Source of the DNA: Caballeronia sp. SBC1
Lineage (GTDB): Bacteria; Pseudomonadota; Gammaproteobacteria; Burkholderiales; Burkholderiaceae
Assembly (NCBI RefSeq): GCF_011493005.1
Contig: NZ_CP049156.1
Span: 3,224,001-3,288,000, forward strand
Direction: 5' to 3'
Length of the DNA: 64,000 nucleotides
Shown here one piece after another: positions 36,300-46,882 of the stretch. The notes under the pieces were generated by a model. That model saw only the letters and a program-made list of their open reading frames with translations. It searched no databases and was not told where the DNA came from. Numbering within the stretch: the first letter of the stretch is position 1; each line of letters opens with the position of its first letter. Made by a program: the position numbers and the translations under genes.

Positions 36300-37391
36300 A
36301 TGAACAAGACCATGAACTTCTCCGGCGGACCGGGCGCGTTACCGGCGTCGGTGCTGCGCGAAACGAGCGTTGCCATCGATGGGTTGCCGGAGACCGGTCT
36401 GTCCGTGCTGGGAATGAGCCATCGATCCGACTGGTTCCGCGAAGTCCTCGATGAAGCCGAGCGCAACCTGCGCGTTTTGCTCGGCATTCCCGACAACTAC
36501 CATGTGCTGTTCATGCAGGGCGGCAGCAGCCTGCAGTTCTCCATGCTGCCGATGAACTTCCTGCGCGGCAGCGGCAAGCATGCCGAGTACATTGTGTCCG
36601 GTTACTGGAGCGCGAAGGCGCCGGTTGAAGCGCTGCACGAAGGAGAGACGTGTGTGGTGTGGGATGGCGGGGCAGAGGGGTATCGGCGCTTGCCTGGGCC
36701 AGCGGAGTTGAAGCTCGCGCCGAACGCCGCGTACCTGCATTACGTGTCGAACGAAACGGTCGAGGGCCTGGAATTTACGGACATTCCGGGGCTTCGTGAC
36801 GTGCCACTGGTCTGCGACATGTCATCGAATCTGCTGGCTGCGCCGGTCGACATCAACCGTTACGCGATGATCTACGCGCACGCGCAGAAGAACCTCGGGC
36901 CGGCCGGCGTCACCGTGGTAATCCTGCGCGATGAATTCGCTCCACGGGCAACGCATGCGTTGCCGACTTTGCTCGATTATCGGACGCATATTCGAGCACG
37001 TTCGCTTTACAACACGCCGCCGGTGTTCGCCATCTATGTGTTGATGCTGGTGACGCGCTGGTTGCGCGATGAAATAGGCGGCGTGGAAAACATGGCGGCG
37101 ATCAACCGCGCGAAATCGGAGCGGCTGTATTGTGCGCTCGATGCCGAGCCGGATTTCTATCGCGTGCATGGCGAGCGCGCTTGCCGGTCGACCATGAACG
37201 TAGCCTTCCGTCTCCCCGATGCAGCCATGGAAACGAAATTCCTCGATGACGCCCGTCGCGCAGGATTGCATGGACTGGAAGGGCATCGATCGATCGGCGG
37301 CCTGCGGGCTTCGCTATACAACGCGGTGACGCCGGAAGCGGTCGCGGTGTTGTCGGAGTGGTTGGGGGAATTTCGTAGGCTGCGAGGTTAG
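36300..37391 (+). CDS. phosphoserine aminotransferase-like PLP enzyme (SerC family)
   Basis: 363-residue fold-type I aminotransferase of the SerC family. The PLP lysine lies in YAHAQKNLGPAGVT (about residue 200). SHRSDWF (about residue 40) and HRSIGGLRASLYNAV (about residues 328-342) keep the Arg and His-Arg pair that hold the substrate phosphate in SerC, so phosphoserine or a close relative is a plausible substrate. The PLP-side segment SGYWS replaces the usual TGxWS. Burkholderias normally carry the serine-pathway serC beside pheA and aroA; this copy is directly fused in translation to an ATP-grasp gene, so a special pathway is likely. Stop and start codons are adjacent. Confidence 0.85.
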   Translation: MNKTMNFSGGPGALPASVLRETSVAIDGLPETGLSVLGMSHRSDWFREVLDEAERNLRVLLGIPDNYHVLFMQGGSSLQFSMLPMNFLRGSGKHAEYIVSGYWSAKAPVEALHEGETCVVWDGGAEGYRRLPGPAELKLAPNAAYLHYVSNETVEGLEFTDIPGLRDVPLVCDMSSNLLAAPVDINRYAMIYAHAQKNLGPAGVTVVILRDEFAPRATHALPTLLDYRTHIRARSLYNTPPVFAIYVLMLVTRWLRDEIGGVENMAAINRAKSERLYCALDAEPDFYRVHGERACRSTMNVAFRLPDAAMETKFLDDARRAGLHGLEGHRSIGGLRASLYNAVTPEAVAVLSEWLGEFRRLRG

Positions 37392-37624
37392 GTAGACGGT
37401 GCAGGTTCGACTGGCTGCGTTGTTCACTCTCGTCATGCCGCGGCGAACAGCCAGTCGAGCAAGACAGTGAACTCCCCGGTCATCGGGTGCATCCCGATAC
37501 AGTCGATGAAACGGCGGCCCTTCCAGCTCGACCTCGGGAAAGAGCGCGACGAGCTTGCCCCAGTCGCGAAGGTGCGAGCGGAGCAGAGGTATCGAAGTCA
37601 CCGTTGCCGCTTGGCTAAGCCCGG

Positions 37625-38446
37625 CTAAAGGCCCTTGAACCTATCCGCGTAAAGGCGGCTCACGCTGAGCTTGTCCGTGTGGCCGCGCAACGTCAGCGTG
37701 AGTTTCCCGCTGTCATCGCGTAACGCGGTAGCGATGGCATCGCACCGTACGATCGTGCTTCGATGAACCTGCCAGAAGCATTCCGGATCGAGTTGTAATT
37801 GCAGCTCACGCAGCGAGATCCTGATCAGGTGCTCGCGTTCGGCTGTGACCATCCGTACATATTTGTCGGCGGCCTCGAAGTACAGCACGTCCGCTATGGG
37901 CACCATGGTTATGGTATTGCCAACACTCGCCTGGATTATCCGCAGCGGGCTTGCAGCCGGCGGGTTGTTCTGCGCTCTCGCGGCATCGACATGCAAGAGC
38001 CCGCGCAATGTATGAATGGCCGCTTCCAACGATGGCTCCGTTGCCGGCGATTGCGCCCTCTGCCGCAATGCCGCTTGCAGACGCGCACAGGTTTTTTCCA
38101 GGCGATCGGACTGCACAGGCTTCAGCACATAATCGACCGCTGCGTGTTCGAAGGCATGCAGTGCGTATTGATCGTAGGCGGTCACAAACACCAGCAACGG
38201 GAACGGTTTGGCAAGGTCCGGCCAGTCTTCGGCAAGCGCCTGCGCGACCTCGAGTCCTGTCATGCCGGGCATGCGAATGTCGAGGAAAAGCACGTCGGGT
38301 TGCTGCGCCAGCGCCTGTTCGACTGCTGCCGCTCCGTCAGCCACACTCGCGACGCATTGCAGGTCCGGCCATAACCGGGTCAACTGGGCCTGCAGGTCTG
38401 CGGCCAGCAAAGCTTCGTCTTCGGCAATCAGTGCAGTAGCTTTCAT
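37625..38446 (-). CDS. LytTR-family response regulator
   Basis: 273 residues. Receiver domain (residues 1-120) with IAEDEALLAADL, phosphoacceptor Asp in DVLFLDIRMPGMTGLEVAQAL and Lys in YVLKPV. The linker is followed by a LytTR DNA-binding domain (about residues 170-268): NTITMVPIADVLYFEAADKYVRMVT and ECFWQVHRSTIV. This is the AlgR/LytT architecture. Its cognate kinase gene lies 65 bases upstream in the same direction. I use ATG 38446; a GTG three codons upstream is in frame. Confidence 0.94.
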   Translation of the reverse strand: MKATALIAEDEALLAADLQAQLTRLWPDLQCVASVADGAAAVEQALAQQPDVLFLDIRMPGMTGLEVAQALAEDWPDLAKPFPLLVFVTAYDQYALHAFEHAAVDYVLKPVQSDRLEKTCARLQAALRQRAQSPATEPSLEAAIHTLRGLLHVDAARAQNNPPAASPLRIIQASVGNTITMVPIADVLYFEAADKYVRMVTAEREHLIRISLRELQLQLDPECFWQVHRSTIVRCDAIATALRDDSGKLTLTLRGHTDKLSVSRLYADRFKGL

Positions 38447-38511
38447 GGTCGGCACAGAGTGGTCGGTGGGCGGAATCGACTCAATGGTCGGGATCAGTTA
38501 ATCGGCCAGAG

Positions 38512-39609
38512 TCAAGATACAGGAAGGCGCACGATAGCCAGGGTACCGCCCTCGTCATCGTTCGCGGCAATGAGTTCAAGCGACGCGGTTTTGCCGTACA
38601 ACGCGGCAAGCCGTTCGCGAACCTGCTGGATGCCAAAGCGGCTGCCTTCGGGCGGTAAAACACCAAGACCCCCACCACCAATCCCCGCCCCTGTATCGCG
38701 GACACTGAGCACGAGCGTGTTGCCTTCGCGCCGTGCACTGACCCGAATCCAGCCGCCTGCAACCGTGGGTTCAAGTCCATGCTTGATAGCGTTTTCGACC
38801 AGGGGTTGCAGCAACAACGGCGGCACCGAGAACCCGGCTATGTCGTCGGGCAAATCGAGTCGCCGGCTCAGGCGATTTCCCATGCGGGTCTGCATCAACT
38901 CGAGATAATCGCCAATACGCGCAAATTCCGCGGACAACGAATGTGATCCTAATCCCGAGCGCGAGGCGTCCAGCGTCGCGCGCAGGAATCCAATCAGGCG
39001 GTCGAGCATGGCCTGGGCGCGCGGCGGGTCTTGCGCGATCAGCACCCGCAGATTGGCCAGCGTATTGAACAGCATGTGCGGTTCGAGCTGCGACTCCAGC
39101 AGCTTGAGCTGGCTCTCCGCGGCACTGCGCAGCGCGGCTTCGGTGCGCGTTTGCATCGCGGCCATGCGGCCTCGGGCATAAAAGAAATACGTGATGCCCA
39201 GCGACAGCACAAACACGCCGGTCATGCTCAGCAACATCGCCCGTGGGTTGTCAGGGATCGTGGCGGGTGCGTGCTGCACGCCGGTCAGCAGATCGCCGAG
39301 CATGTGCCCGGCGGCGTAACCCATTACGCCCGACACAACGACCCACGGAGCCATCAGTCCCCATCCGGGCCAGTTGCGCTGCGCCTCCTGGTTATCGGGG
39401 GACCGCTTGCGAATCAGGGCAGCGAGGCCGTATCGGCCCCCCTCGATCAAACCCTGGATGAACAGCGTGCTGCACAGTGAATAAATCAGGTTGCCGGCGA
39501 ACGAATCGCGATACATCGCGTAGAAGAACAGGGTGCTCGCCGCCGATACCGGGATAAAGATCCGCAGTTCGCGCCATAGCTGTTTCAGGATGGGATGAGT
39601 GTGGCGCAT
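38512..39609 (-). CDS. LytS/AlgZ-type sensor histidine kinase
   Basis: 365 residues. Four membrane helices in the first 165 residues (e.g. IFIPVSAASTLFFYAMY, AMLLSMTGVFVLSLGITYFF). Cytoplasmic kinase part: His_kinase block LLESQLEPHMLFNTLANL with the phosphorylated His (about residue 181), then a GHKL ATPase domain with PPLLLQPLVENAIKHGLEP (N box) and DTGAGI (G1). The protein has no extracellular sensor domain, so it senses in or at the membrane. It forms a pair with the LytTR regulator that follows. Confidence 0.95.
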   Translation of the reverse strand: MRHTHPILKQLWRELRIFIPVSAASTLFFYAMYRDSFAGNLIYSLCSTLFIQGLIEGGRYGLAALIRKRSPDNQEAQRNWPGWGLMAPWVVVSGVMGYAAGHMLGDLLTGVQHAPATIPDNPRAMLLSMTGVFVLSLGITYFFYARGRMAAMQTRTEAALRSAAESQLKLLESQLEPHMLFNTLANLRVLIAQDPPRAQAMLDRLIGFLRATLDASRSGLGSHSLSAEFARIGDYLELMQTRMGNRLSRRLDLPDDIAGFSVPPLLLQPLVENAIKHGLEPTVAGGWIRVSARREGNTLVLSVRDTGAGIGGGGLGVLPPEGSRFGIQQVRERLAALYGKTASLELIAANDDEGGTLAIVRLPVS

Positions 39610-39953
39610 GCAGTCGGCGATTGTGAATGAGGTGATTCAGGCGCGGCCGGAGCCTTCTGATTCTTCGACTGCCCGCGCAGCTCGGCAGTCGTATTGCCTT
39701 CGCCAAAGGGGGCCCATCCGGGAGGCTTGAACAGGTTCCTGGGATTGCAGACACACTGCGCGCGCCGGCCAAATCACCCGGCAGATCGACCCATTGCGCG
39801 GATTCTACGCGTAGCGGCTTGTTGCAGGCGATCGGATGCATCGGGCCGTAGCGGCAAGACAGATCAGATCGCCGCACTCCCCGCGAGGTCATGGCTCACA
39901 GCTCGCGGGTTGTGTGAAAAGCTGGCGTAGGACATACGGCGGACCAAACCCAC
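39610..39953. promoter_or_regulatory. intergenic region upstream of the LytS/LytTR pair
   Basis: 344 bases without a convincing gene, between lytS-like (minus) and the DUF6622-like gene (minus). The lytS-like promoter should be here; I saw no strong consensus box. Confidence 0.4.
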
Positions 39954-40466
39954 TCAATAAGCCATGCCGGACGGCTGGGCCTGCCGGGCGACGCGCCACA
40001 TCGCGAGGCCGCGTGCGAGGAAGATGCCGCTGAACGTGCCGTATGCAAAGCTCACCGAACCCGCGAAGATCCCGTCGATGCTCATATCGGGATGAGTTGC
40101 CAGCGCGACGTTGGCGCCGAACTTGATAACGAACAAGCCAAGCATCAGCATGAGCGGAACCCAGCTTCCGGGCACGAGCAGACGCTGCTCCGCGGCAAGC
40201 CAGCGGACCTTGCTGCCTACACCGGCAGCGAGGGATATGGCGAGAGCGGCGAGCATTGCCGCTGCCCACGCAACCAACGCGATGGACTCATGGGCGAAGA
40301 CTGACACAACGCCGTAGAAGGAAAGCGCGGCCATCGCTATTGGAATCACCGTCGCGGCGCGCAGCGTCCTGTGCCCCGATTGCATTTGCTTGACGCCGAG
40401 GGAAATCAAGGCCGCAAGCAGCCACCAGACCCAGTGCGGTGTTTGCTGAAGAATGCTGATGAGCAT
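39954..40466 (-). CDS. small four-helix membrane protein (DUF6622-like)
   Basis: 170 residues with four membrane helices: WVWWLLAALISLGVKQM, VIPIAMAALSFYGVVSVFA, WAAAMLAALAISLAAGVG and WVPLMLMLGLFVIKFGANVAL, plus a late half-helix with GIFLARGLAMWRVA. The layout matches proteins labelled DUF6622; function unknown. The start ATG at 40466 sits just before the first helix; ATGs upstream would add about 97 residues without membrane or conserved sequence. Confidence 0.75.
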   Translation of the reverse strand: MLISILQQTPHWVWWLLAALISLGVKQMQSGHRTLRAATVIPIAMAALSFYGVVSVFAHESIALVAWAAAMLAALAISLAAGVGSKVRWLAAEQRLLVPGSWVPLMLMLGLFVIKFGANVALATHPDMSIDGIFAGSVSFAYGTFSGIFLARGLAMWRVARQAQPSGMAY

Positions 40467-40655
40467 GATGATCGTCCTTATCCGTGTTGAGGAGATTTCG
40501 ATGATGCTCATGGTCAGCGTTCGCCTCGCGCGTCGCCAGCGGTTTGCGACGGAATGACACATTGCGCCGCGAAACGCTCTGGGTAAGGCGCGAGCGGTTG
40601 GTATGAAGCCAGCGCGGATTGCCGGTTGGCGGCGGACAAAGACCCACAAATAACA

Positions 40656-40693
40656 ACGGCCCGCCGGGCAAAAGCCTGGCGGGCCGTTTTTTT
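40656..40693. terminator. strong hairpin terminator after sodB
   Basis: Perfect 10-bp stem ACGGCCCGCC (40656-40665) / complement (40678-40687), loop of 12, with seven T on the plus strand and TTGTTATTT on the minus strand. It lies 120 bases behind the sodB stop. Confidence 0.8.
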
Positions 40694-40816
40694 GAACTGG
40701 TGAAACATGGCAAAGGCCGATCCGGCAAACCCGGGCGATAGCACCAGCCAACCTCAAGCGCTTAACGCTTTATCGCCCTGCCGGATACGCACTTCACCGT
40801 CACCAACCCAACAACC

Positions 40817-41398
40817 TCAAGCGCCGAAGTTCTTCGACGCGAAGTCCCAGTTCGCAATGTTCCAGAACGCTTCAATGAACTTCGGGCGCGCATTGCGGTA
40901 GTCGATGTAATAAGCGTGTTCCCATACGTCGATGGTCAGCAGCGCCTTTGCATCGGTGGTCAGCGGCGTAGCGGCATTGCTCGTTGACACGATGTCGAGC
41001 GAACCGTCCGCTTTCTTCACGAGCCACGTCCAGCCCGAACCGAACGTGCCGGTTGCGACCTTCGCGAACTCTTCCTTGAACTTGTCGAACGAGCCGTACT
41101 TGGCGTTGATTGCGTCGCCGAGTGCGCCGGCCGGAGCACCGCCGCCCTTGGGCGACAGGCTGTTCCAGAAGAACGTGTGGTTCCAGACCTGGGCTGCGTT
41201 ATTGAACACGCCGCCCGACGCCTTCTTGACGATTTCTTCAAGCGACAGGTTTTCGAATTCAGTACCCGGAATCAGCTTGTTCAGGTTCGTCACATAGGTT
41301 TGGTGATGCTTGCCATAGTGATACTCAAGCGTTTCTTCCGACATGTTCGGAGCGAGCGCGTTCTTGTCGAACGGCAACGGCGGGAGGGTATGTTCCAT
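40817..41398 (-). CDS. sodB: superoxide dismutase [Fe]
   Basis: 193-residue Fe-type superoxide dismutase, detoxifying superoxide in the cytoplasm. Metal ligands: His in [13 protein letters not shown] (about residue 27), His in [11 protein letters not shown] (about 74), Asp and His in [15 protein letters not shown] (about 157-161). The Gln in [11 protein letters not shown] at the active-site position marks the iron form. The start ATG at 41398 is preceded by a GGAAG-type site. A good promoter is seen at 41461-41489. Confidence 0.97.
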   Translation of the reverse strand: MEHTLPPLPFDKNALAPNMSEETLEYHYGKHHQTYVTNLNKLIPGTEFENLSLEEIVKKASGGVFNNAAQVWNHTFFWNSLSPKGGGAPAGALGDAINAKYGSFDKFKEEFAKVATGTFGSGWTWLVKKADGSLDIVSTSNAATPLTTDAKALLTIDVWEHAYYIDYRNARPKFIEAFWNIANWDFASKNFGA

Positions 41399-41460
41399 GG
41401 TGCGAGCTTCCTTCTATGATGATTATGGGGGACGTGAGGAGTGAAGCAATGGAGCACTCG

Positions 41461-41489
41461 ATTGTAGGCGAGTTGGGATAACCCCGCAA
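41461..41489 (-). promoter_or_regulatory. sodB promoter
   Basis: On the minus strand TTGCGG (41489-41484), 17-base spacer, TACAAT (41466-41461). It is a close sigma70 match about 60-65 bases upstream of the sodB start codon. The -35 box is part of a small hairpin (CCCGCA-AAT-TGCGGG). Confidence 0.7.
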
Positions 41490-41607
41490 ATTGCGGGTTT
41501 TTATGAGCAGTATCGATTACGAAGCTTTAACAGTGGCGTAAAAAATGCTCGAACGTTCCTTCTAAGCCGTCAAAAATACGGGCTTTCAAGCGCCGGTGCA
41601 GGTCTTG

Positions 41608-41629
41608 TAAAAAACGGTGTGCGCACCGT
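41608..41629 (-). terminator. terminator of xseA
   Basis: On the minus strand ACGGTG-CGCA-CACCGT followed by six T (A-run at 41609-41614 on the plus strand). It begins 36 bases after the xseA stop. Confidence 0.75.
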
Positions 41630-41664
41630 ATGAAAGCAGCATCCGATGCACACCGCCGCCAACA

Positions 41665-43053
41665 TCAGAATTCATCGGAGAGCCGGGGCTGGATATCGGC
41701 CAGCACAATATCCGCCGATCCTTCCGCCAGATGCACGGTCAACGGCCGTTTTGGCTTCAACGCGTTCGGCGCGCGCACGGCGCGTCCGGATTGCGTATCG
41801 ATCAAAGCCGCGTAGCCGCGCTCGAGCGTGCGTTGCGGGCTCAACACCTGCAACCTCGCCGATAACTCCGACAGCCGGGCCGCCGCCCGTTCATGCCGGC
41901 GCCCTTGCGAAACACTCAGGCGTTGTCCAAGACGCATCAGATGTTCCCGCTCGGCGGCGAGATCGGGACGCCAGCGTTGCCAGCGCATTTGCACGAGCGC
42001 AAAACGCGCGCGGGCATCGCGCACCGGACGCGCGCCGGCCGACGCCAGCCGCACCGCGAGCTGCCGCAAGTGCGTGCGCTGACGTTCCAGCCGCTCAGCC
42101 GGACTGACCAGCCGGCGCGCCAGCCAGTCGAGTTGCTGCGCGCGCCGTTCCATCATCCGGCCGAAACCGCGCGCCAGCGCTGCATGCCGATGATCGAGAT
42201 CGCGCAGCAGCAACACGCGCTGCGGACTGACGAGTTCGGCGGCGGCCGTGGGCGTGGGCGCGCGGACATCGGCGGCGAAATCGGCGATGGTGAAATCCGT
42301 CTCGTGGCCCACGCCGCTGACAACCGGCATCGCACTTTCGGCTATCGCGCGAGCAAGCACTTCCTCGTTGAACGCCCACAAATCTTCAATCGAACCGCCC
42401 CCACGACACACGATCAGCACATCGACCTCGCGGCGTGCGCTGGCTTCATCGACCATCGCCGCGAGCTTCGCGGCAACGCCTGCGCCCTGCACCGGCGCCG
42501 GATACACGATCACCGGCACGTGCGGCGCGCGCCGCGAAAGCGTGGTGAGCACATCACGCAAAGCCGCCGCCTGCAGCGACGTCACAATACCGATCGCGCG
42601 CGGATGCTGCGGCAGCGCACGCTTGCGCTCGGCCGCGAACAGGCCCTCGGCTTCGAGTTTTGCCTTCAGCTTCAAAAAGGCTTCGTACAAGCGACCTTGG
42701 CCCGTGCGGCGCACGGCTTCCACGCCGAGTTGCAACTCGCCGCGCGGTTCGTACATGGTGACCAGCCCGCGAACCTCGATCCGGTCGCCTTCGCGCGGCG
42801 TGAACTCGGCGTACTGCGCGCGGCCGCGGAACATCACGCAGCGCATCTGCGCCTGCGCGTCCTTGATCGAAAAGTACCAGTGACCGCTCGCCGCTTTCGT
42901 GAAATTCGATACTTCACCCGATACCCAGACCAGTGGAAACGAGCGTTCGAGCATGGACCCGATCGCCCGGTTCAGCGCCGAAACGGGGATGACGGCATCG
43001 GCGCTGCCGGATGAACCGGCTGAACCGGATGAAGCGAAAGGATCGGAGCTCAT
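41665..43053 (-). CDS. xseA: exodeoxyribonuclease VII large subunit
   Basis: 462 residues. N-terminal OB fold ([50 protein letters not shown]), then the catalytic domain with [43 protein letters not shown] and [24 protein letters not shown] long coiled-coil region (about residues 270-400) binds the small XseB subunits. XseA-XseB is the single-strand DNA exonuclease used in repair. The Ser/Gly/Ala-rich first 22 residues are a non-conserved tail. xseB is not in the window; sodB follows in the same direction. Confidence 0.97.
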   Translation of the reverse strand: MSSDPFASSGSAGSSGSADAVIPVSALNRAIGSMLERSFPLVWVSGEVSNFTKAASGHWYFSIKDAQAQMRCVMFRGRAQYAEFTPREGDRIEVRGLVTMYEPRGELQLGVEAVRRTGQGRLYEAFLKLKAKLEAEGLFAAERKRALPQHPRAIGIVTSLQAAALRDVLTTLSRRAPHVPVIVYPAPVQGAGVAAKLAAMVDEASARREVDVLIVCRGGGSIEDLWAFNEEVLARAIAESAMPVVSGVGHETDFTIADFAADVRAPTPTAAAELVSPQRVLLLRDLDHRHAALARGFGRMMERRAQQLDWLARRLVSPAERLERQRTHLRQLAVRLASAGARPVRDARARFALVQMRWQRWRPDLAAEREHLMRLGQRLSVSQGRRHERAAARLSELSARLQVLSPQRTLERGYAALIDTQSGRAVRAPNALKPKRPLTVHLAEGSADIVLADIQPRLSDEF

Positions 43054-43742
43054 CGAGGAAAATGGTGGTCGGTTGAGGTTGAAAACACGGCTGGAAATAG
43101 GCTGGCCCGGTAGCGAACAAATCGCCGTCCTGTGAATGCCGCGCCCACAGTGAATAACGCGTGGACGATAGACCGATCAGCGTCCGAAGTGTATCAAGTG
43201 TCCACAATGCACAAGTTACCGAAAGCTAACGGGCGCGTTCATGAAACAATGATGAATACACTGTAAGTCATTGTTTTAAAAGTACTTTCCATCTCTAATT
43301 CATGAAGAGACCGATGCAGGTCTTTCCTGACGCCGATTTCAGGCGGCCGGAGTCCAAGTTGTTCACAGAGTTATCCACAGACGGTTTGTGTGAAAAATCG
43401 AGTAGCGAATCTACCCGATTTCGGACCGCGCCTAAGCCCGTTGCAATACCGGGCGGCAAGGTCCGGTTTGCCCTTCGACTGGCGCCCCCGGCGACGCCGC
43501 GCTAGAGTGCCGGGTTCAAGGGCCCGCGCAACAATGGCCCTGCGTCGTCCAGCGACCGCTTACTATCTGCTTACCATTCGCTCATTTTCGGAGATCCGCC
43601 CCGATGCAAAGGTGCCGGCCGTTATCACGAACATCGCCCTTCCCCTCGCCGCTACACCGCCCTGCGTTGCTGTCCATCCAAGCGCGTGCATCGTTCGCTT
43701 CTGATCTTTATTCTGATTCTTATCCTGTTCCCAAGGCGCGCC
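43054..43742. promoter_or_regulatory. 689-base intergenic region xseA / lpxK
   Basis: Divergent region with no convincing gene. It holds one perfect DnaA-box 9-mer TTATCCACA (43371-43379) inside TTCACAGAGTTATCCACAG, and an AT-richer part at 43230-43300. With a single box it is not an origin; it may reflect DnaA-linked control of a neighbour or chance. Confidence 0.4.
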
Positions 43743-44759
43743 ATGTCTGACTTCAAGCCGCCGATCGAAAACTTCCTCGCCCGTGAGTGGCGCAAGCGCG
43801 GCTGGGTCGCGTGGTCGCTGACGCCGTTCGCGTGCGTGTTCGGCCTGATCGCAGCCATTCGGCGCGCGTTCTTCGCGCTCGGCTGGATCAAACAGGTGAA
43901 CGTGGGCGTGCCGGTTGTCGTGGTCGGCAACGTGACCGTGGGCGGCACCGGCAAGACGCCGACGGTCATCGCGCTCGTCGAAGCATTGCGCGCCGCCGGC
44001 TTTCAGCCAGGCGTCGTCTCGCGCGGTTACGGCGCGAAGATCCACGCAGCCACGCGGGTGACGCCCGACAGCCAACCCTCCGAAGTCGGCGATGAACCCC
44101 TGCTGATCGCCCGCCGCACGCACGCGCCGGTGATGGTGTCGCCGGATCGCGTCGCGGCGGCGCAGGCGTTGCTGAAGGCGAATCCATTGGTGGATGTAAT
44201 CGTGAGCGACGACGGCCTGCAGCACTACCGCCTCGCGCGGACGTTCGAACTGGTGGTCTTCGATGACCGTCTGGGCGGCAACGGTTTCCTGCTGCCGGCG
44301 GGACCGCTGCGTGAGCCGATGTCCCGGCGCCGCGACGCCACGCTCATCAACAGCCCGTACGACCGCACGTTGCCGCCGTGGCCGAACACCTTCTCGCTCG
44401 ATCTGGCCACCGGCGACGCCTGGCGCCTCGACGACCCCGCCGTGCGCCGTCCGCTCAGCGCGTTCAAGGGCGAACGGATCGCAGCAGCGGCGGGCATCGG
44501 CTCACCGGAACGGTTCTTCGCGTCGCTGCGTGCCGCCGGACTCGCGCCGGCCACGCGCGCGTTCCCGGACCACTACGATTATCGCGACAATCCGTTCGCC
44601 GGCATCGACGCCGATTCGATCCTGATCACCGAGAAGGATGCAGTAAAATTCGGGGCCTGGCGTGACGCGCGCATCTGGGTGGTTCCAGTCGAAGCCGTGC
44701 TCAGCCCCCGCCTCATCGCATTAGTTGTGGAGAAACTCCGTGGACGCACGCCTGCTTGA
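43743..44759 (+). CDS. lpxK: tetraacyldisaccharide 4'-kinase (lipid A synthesis)
   Basis: 338-residue LpxK, adding the 4'-phosphate to the lipid A disaccharide at the inner membrane. N-terminal membrane helix ([17 protein letters not shown]), Walker [10 protein letters not shown] (about residues 64-72), SRGYGAK, and the DDGLQHYRL block with the catalytic Asp. The start ATG 43743 is chosen because [16 protein letters not shown] is the family-like start; upstream ORF sequence is hydrophobic but not conserved. It overlaps the next gene by 20 bases. Confidence 0.95.
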   Translation: MSDFKPPIENFLAREWRKRGWVAWSLTPFACVFGLIAAIRRAFFALGWIKQVNVGVPVVVVGNVTVGGTGKTPTVIALVEALRAAGFQPGVVSRGYGAKIHAATRVTPDSQPSEVGDEPLLIARRTHAPVMVSPDRVAAAQALLKANPLVDVIVSDDGLQHYRLARTFELVVFDDRLGGNGFLLPAGPLREPMSRRRDATLINSPYDRTLPPWPNTFSLDLATGDAWRLDDPAVRRPLSAFKGERIAAAAGIGSPERFFASLRAAGLAPATRAFPDHYDYRDNPFAGIDADSILITEKDAVKFGAWRDARIWVVPVEAVLSPRLIALVVEKLRGRTPA

Positions 44760-44946
44760 AATCCTTGTCTGCCCTATTTGCAAGACCCAGCTCACGTATG
44801 ACCGCGCGGCGCAGGAACTCATCTGCAACGTCGATAAACTCGCTTACCCCATCCGCGACGGCATTCCCATCATGCTGCCCGACGAAGCCCGCCAGACCGT
44901 GGAAGGCACGCCCATCGAACCGTTGAAACCTGCCGGCGGCAACTGA
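44740..44946 (+). CDS. Trm112-family small zinc-finger-like protein (YcaR/UPF0434)
   Basis: 68 residues: [21 protein letters not shown], then [25 protein letters not shown]. The CPIC pair and the single later Cys (LIC) are the YcaR/Trm112 pattern with one knuckle. The start is GTG at 44740, inside the lpxK 3' end; GGAG lies about 8 bases upstream. The lpxK-ycaR-kdsB order is conserved in many proteobacteria. Likely a methyltransferase activator-type or structural protein; its role here is unproven. Confidence 0.9.
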   Translation: MDARLLEILVCPICKTQLTYDRAAQELICNVDKLAYPIRDGIPIMLPDEARQTVEGTPIEPLKPAGGN

Positions 44947-44959
44947 GGAATTGAGTTTT

Positions 44960-45769
44960 ATGAACGCACACGTTCCGGTCGCGCCGCCCTTCATCGCAGT
45001 CGTCCCCGCGCGGCTCGCGTCCACGCGGCTGCCGGACAAGCCGCTGGCGGATATCGGCGGTAAGCCGATGGTCGTGCGCGTGGCCGAGCGCGCGCGCTTG
45101 TCGGGCGCGCTGCAGGTGCTGATCGCCACAGACTCGCCGCGCGTAGTCGAAGTGGCGAAGGAACATGGTTTTGAGGCGCTGCTCACCCGCGCCGATCATC
45201 CGAACGGTACGGACCGGCTTGCCGAAGTTGCAACGCATTTCGGCTGGAGCGACGACACCATCGTGGTCAATGTGCAGGGCGACGAGCCCTTGATCGACCC
45301 GGCGCTCGTGCGCAACGTGGCGGCGCATCTGGCGGCGCATCCGTCGTGCGCGATCGCGACCGCGGCGCATCCCGTTCATGATCCGGCCGATGTCTTCAAT
45401 CCGAACGTGGTGAAAGTCGTGCTGGATTCGAAGAGCGTCGCGCTGTATTTTTCGCGCGCGCCCATTCCCTGGTCGCGTGACGCGTGGCAGAAGGACTGGC
45501 CGAATGTCGCCGCGCTCGGTGCGCGTCCGTCCGTTCCCGCCAACGTGTTGCGCCATATCGGCCTGTATGCGTATCGCGCGAAGTTCCTGCGGGTTTATCC
45601 CACCCTGTCCGTGGCGCCTATCGAAGAAGCCGAGGCGCTCGAGCAACTGCGCGCGCTCTGGCACGGCGAGCGCATCGCAGTGCTGACGACGAACGACGCG
45701 CCGCCGCCGGGTGTCGATACCCCCAATGATCTGGCCCGCGTCCGCGCGCTGTTTAGCGCGTCGGCGTAA
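44960..45769 (+). CDS. kdsB: 3-deoxy-manno-octulosonate cytidylyltransferase
   Basis: 269-residue KdsB, making CMP-KDO for the lipopolysaccharide core. N-terminal nucleotide block [23 protein letters not shown] (quoted by [12 protein letters not shown] and DIGGKPM), [21 protein letters not shown] and [12 protein letters not shown] with the Mg-binding Asp. The first in-frame start is a TTG at 44951; the ATG at 44960 behind GAGGAA is preferred. It follows the Trm112-like gene by 13 bases in a transcript with lpxK. Confidence 0.97.
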   Translation: MNAHVPVAPPFIAVVPARLASTRLPDKPLADIGGKPMVVRVAERARLSGALQVLIATDSPRVVEVAKEHGFEALLTRADHPNGTDRLAEVATHFGWSDDTIVVNVQGDEPLIDPALVRNVAAHLAAHPSCAIATAAHPVHDPADVFNPNVVKVVLDSKSVALYFSRAPIPWSRDAWQKDWPNVAALGARPSVPANVLRHIGLYAYRAKFLRVYPTLSVAPIEEAEALEQLRALWHGERIAVLTTNDAPPPGVDTPNDLARVRALFSASA

Positions 45770-45875
45770 CGCGACATTCCCCTTCCGATCAACTCGCGTT
45801 AACCCCCGCTGCGCGCCACTTACCGGGCTTTCCGGCCTCGGATTCGAGCCGCCGTCGTTACGATGCGTGGCATAA

Positions 45876-46730
<855 letters not shown>

Positions 46731-46776
46731 CTCGTCACTGGGCGCTCATATCCGGGCGCTCGGGGCATGCCTTCTG

Positions 46777-46812
46777 AAACCCGCTCGCGCTCCATCGGCC
46801 GAGCGGGTTTTT
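46777..46812 (+). terminator. terminator of adk
   Basis: Perfect 11-bp stem AAACCCGCTCG (46777-46787) / CGAGCGGGTTT (46800-46810), loop of 12, then TTCG. It lies 46 bases after the adk stop. Confidence 0.85.
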
Positions 46813-46882
46813 CGTTCTGAGCGATCCTTGGGACGAAAACACGGAAACGATTACGTACAACCATCATCAAGGAGCACACAGC

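Noticed and set aside
37314..37601. Minus-strand 95-codon frame downstream of the SerC-like gene
   Set aside because: No recognisable motif, no ribosome site, and it overlaps the end of a solid gene.
43371..43379. Replication origin
   Set aside because: Only one perfect DnaA box, no cluster, no dnaA, parA or AT-rich unwinding element nearby.
43686..43742. Longer LpxK start
   Set aside because: Adds a hydrophobic 19-residue stretch with no family conservation; the ATG at 43743 gives the normal N-terminus.
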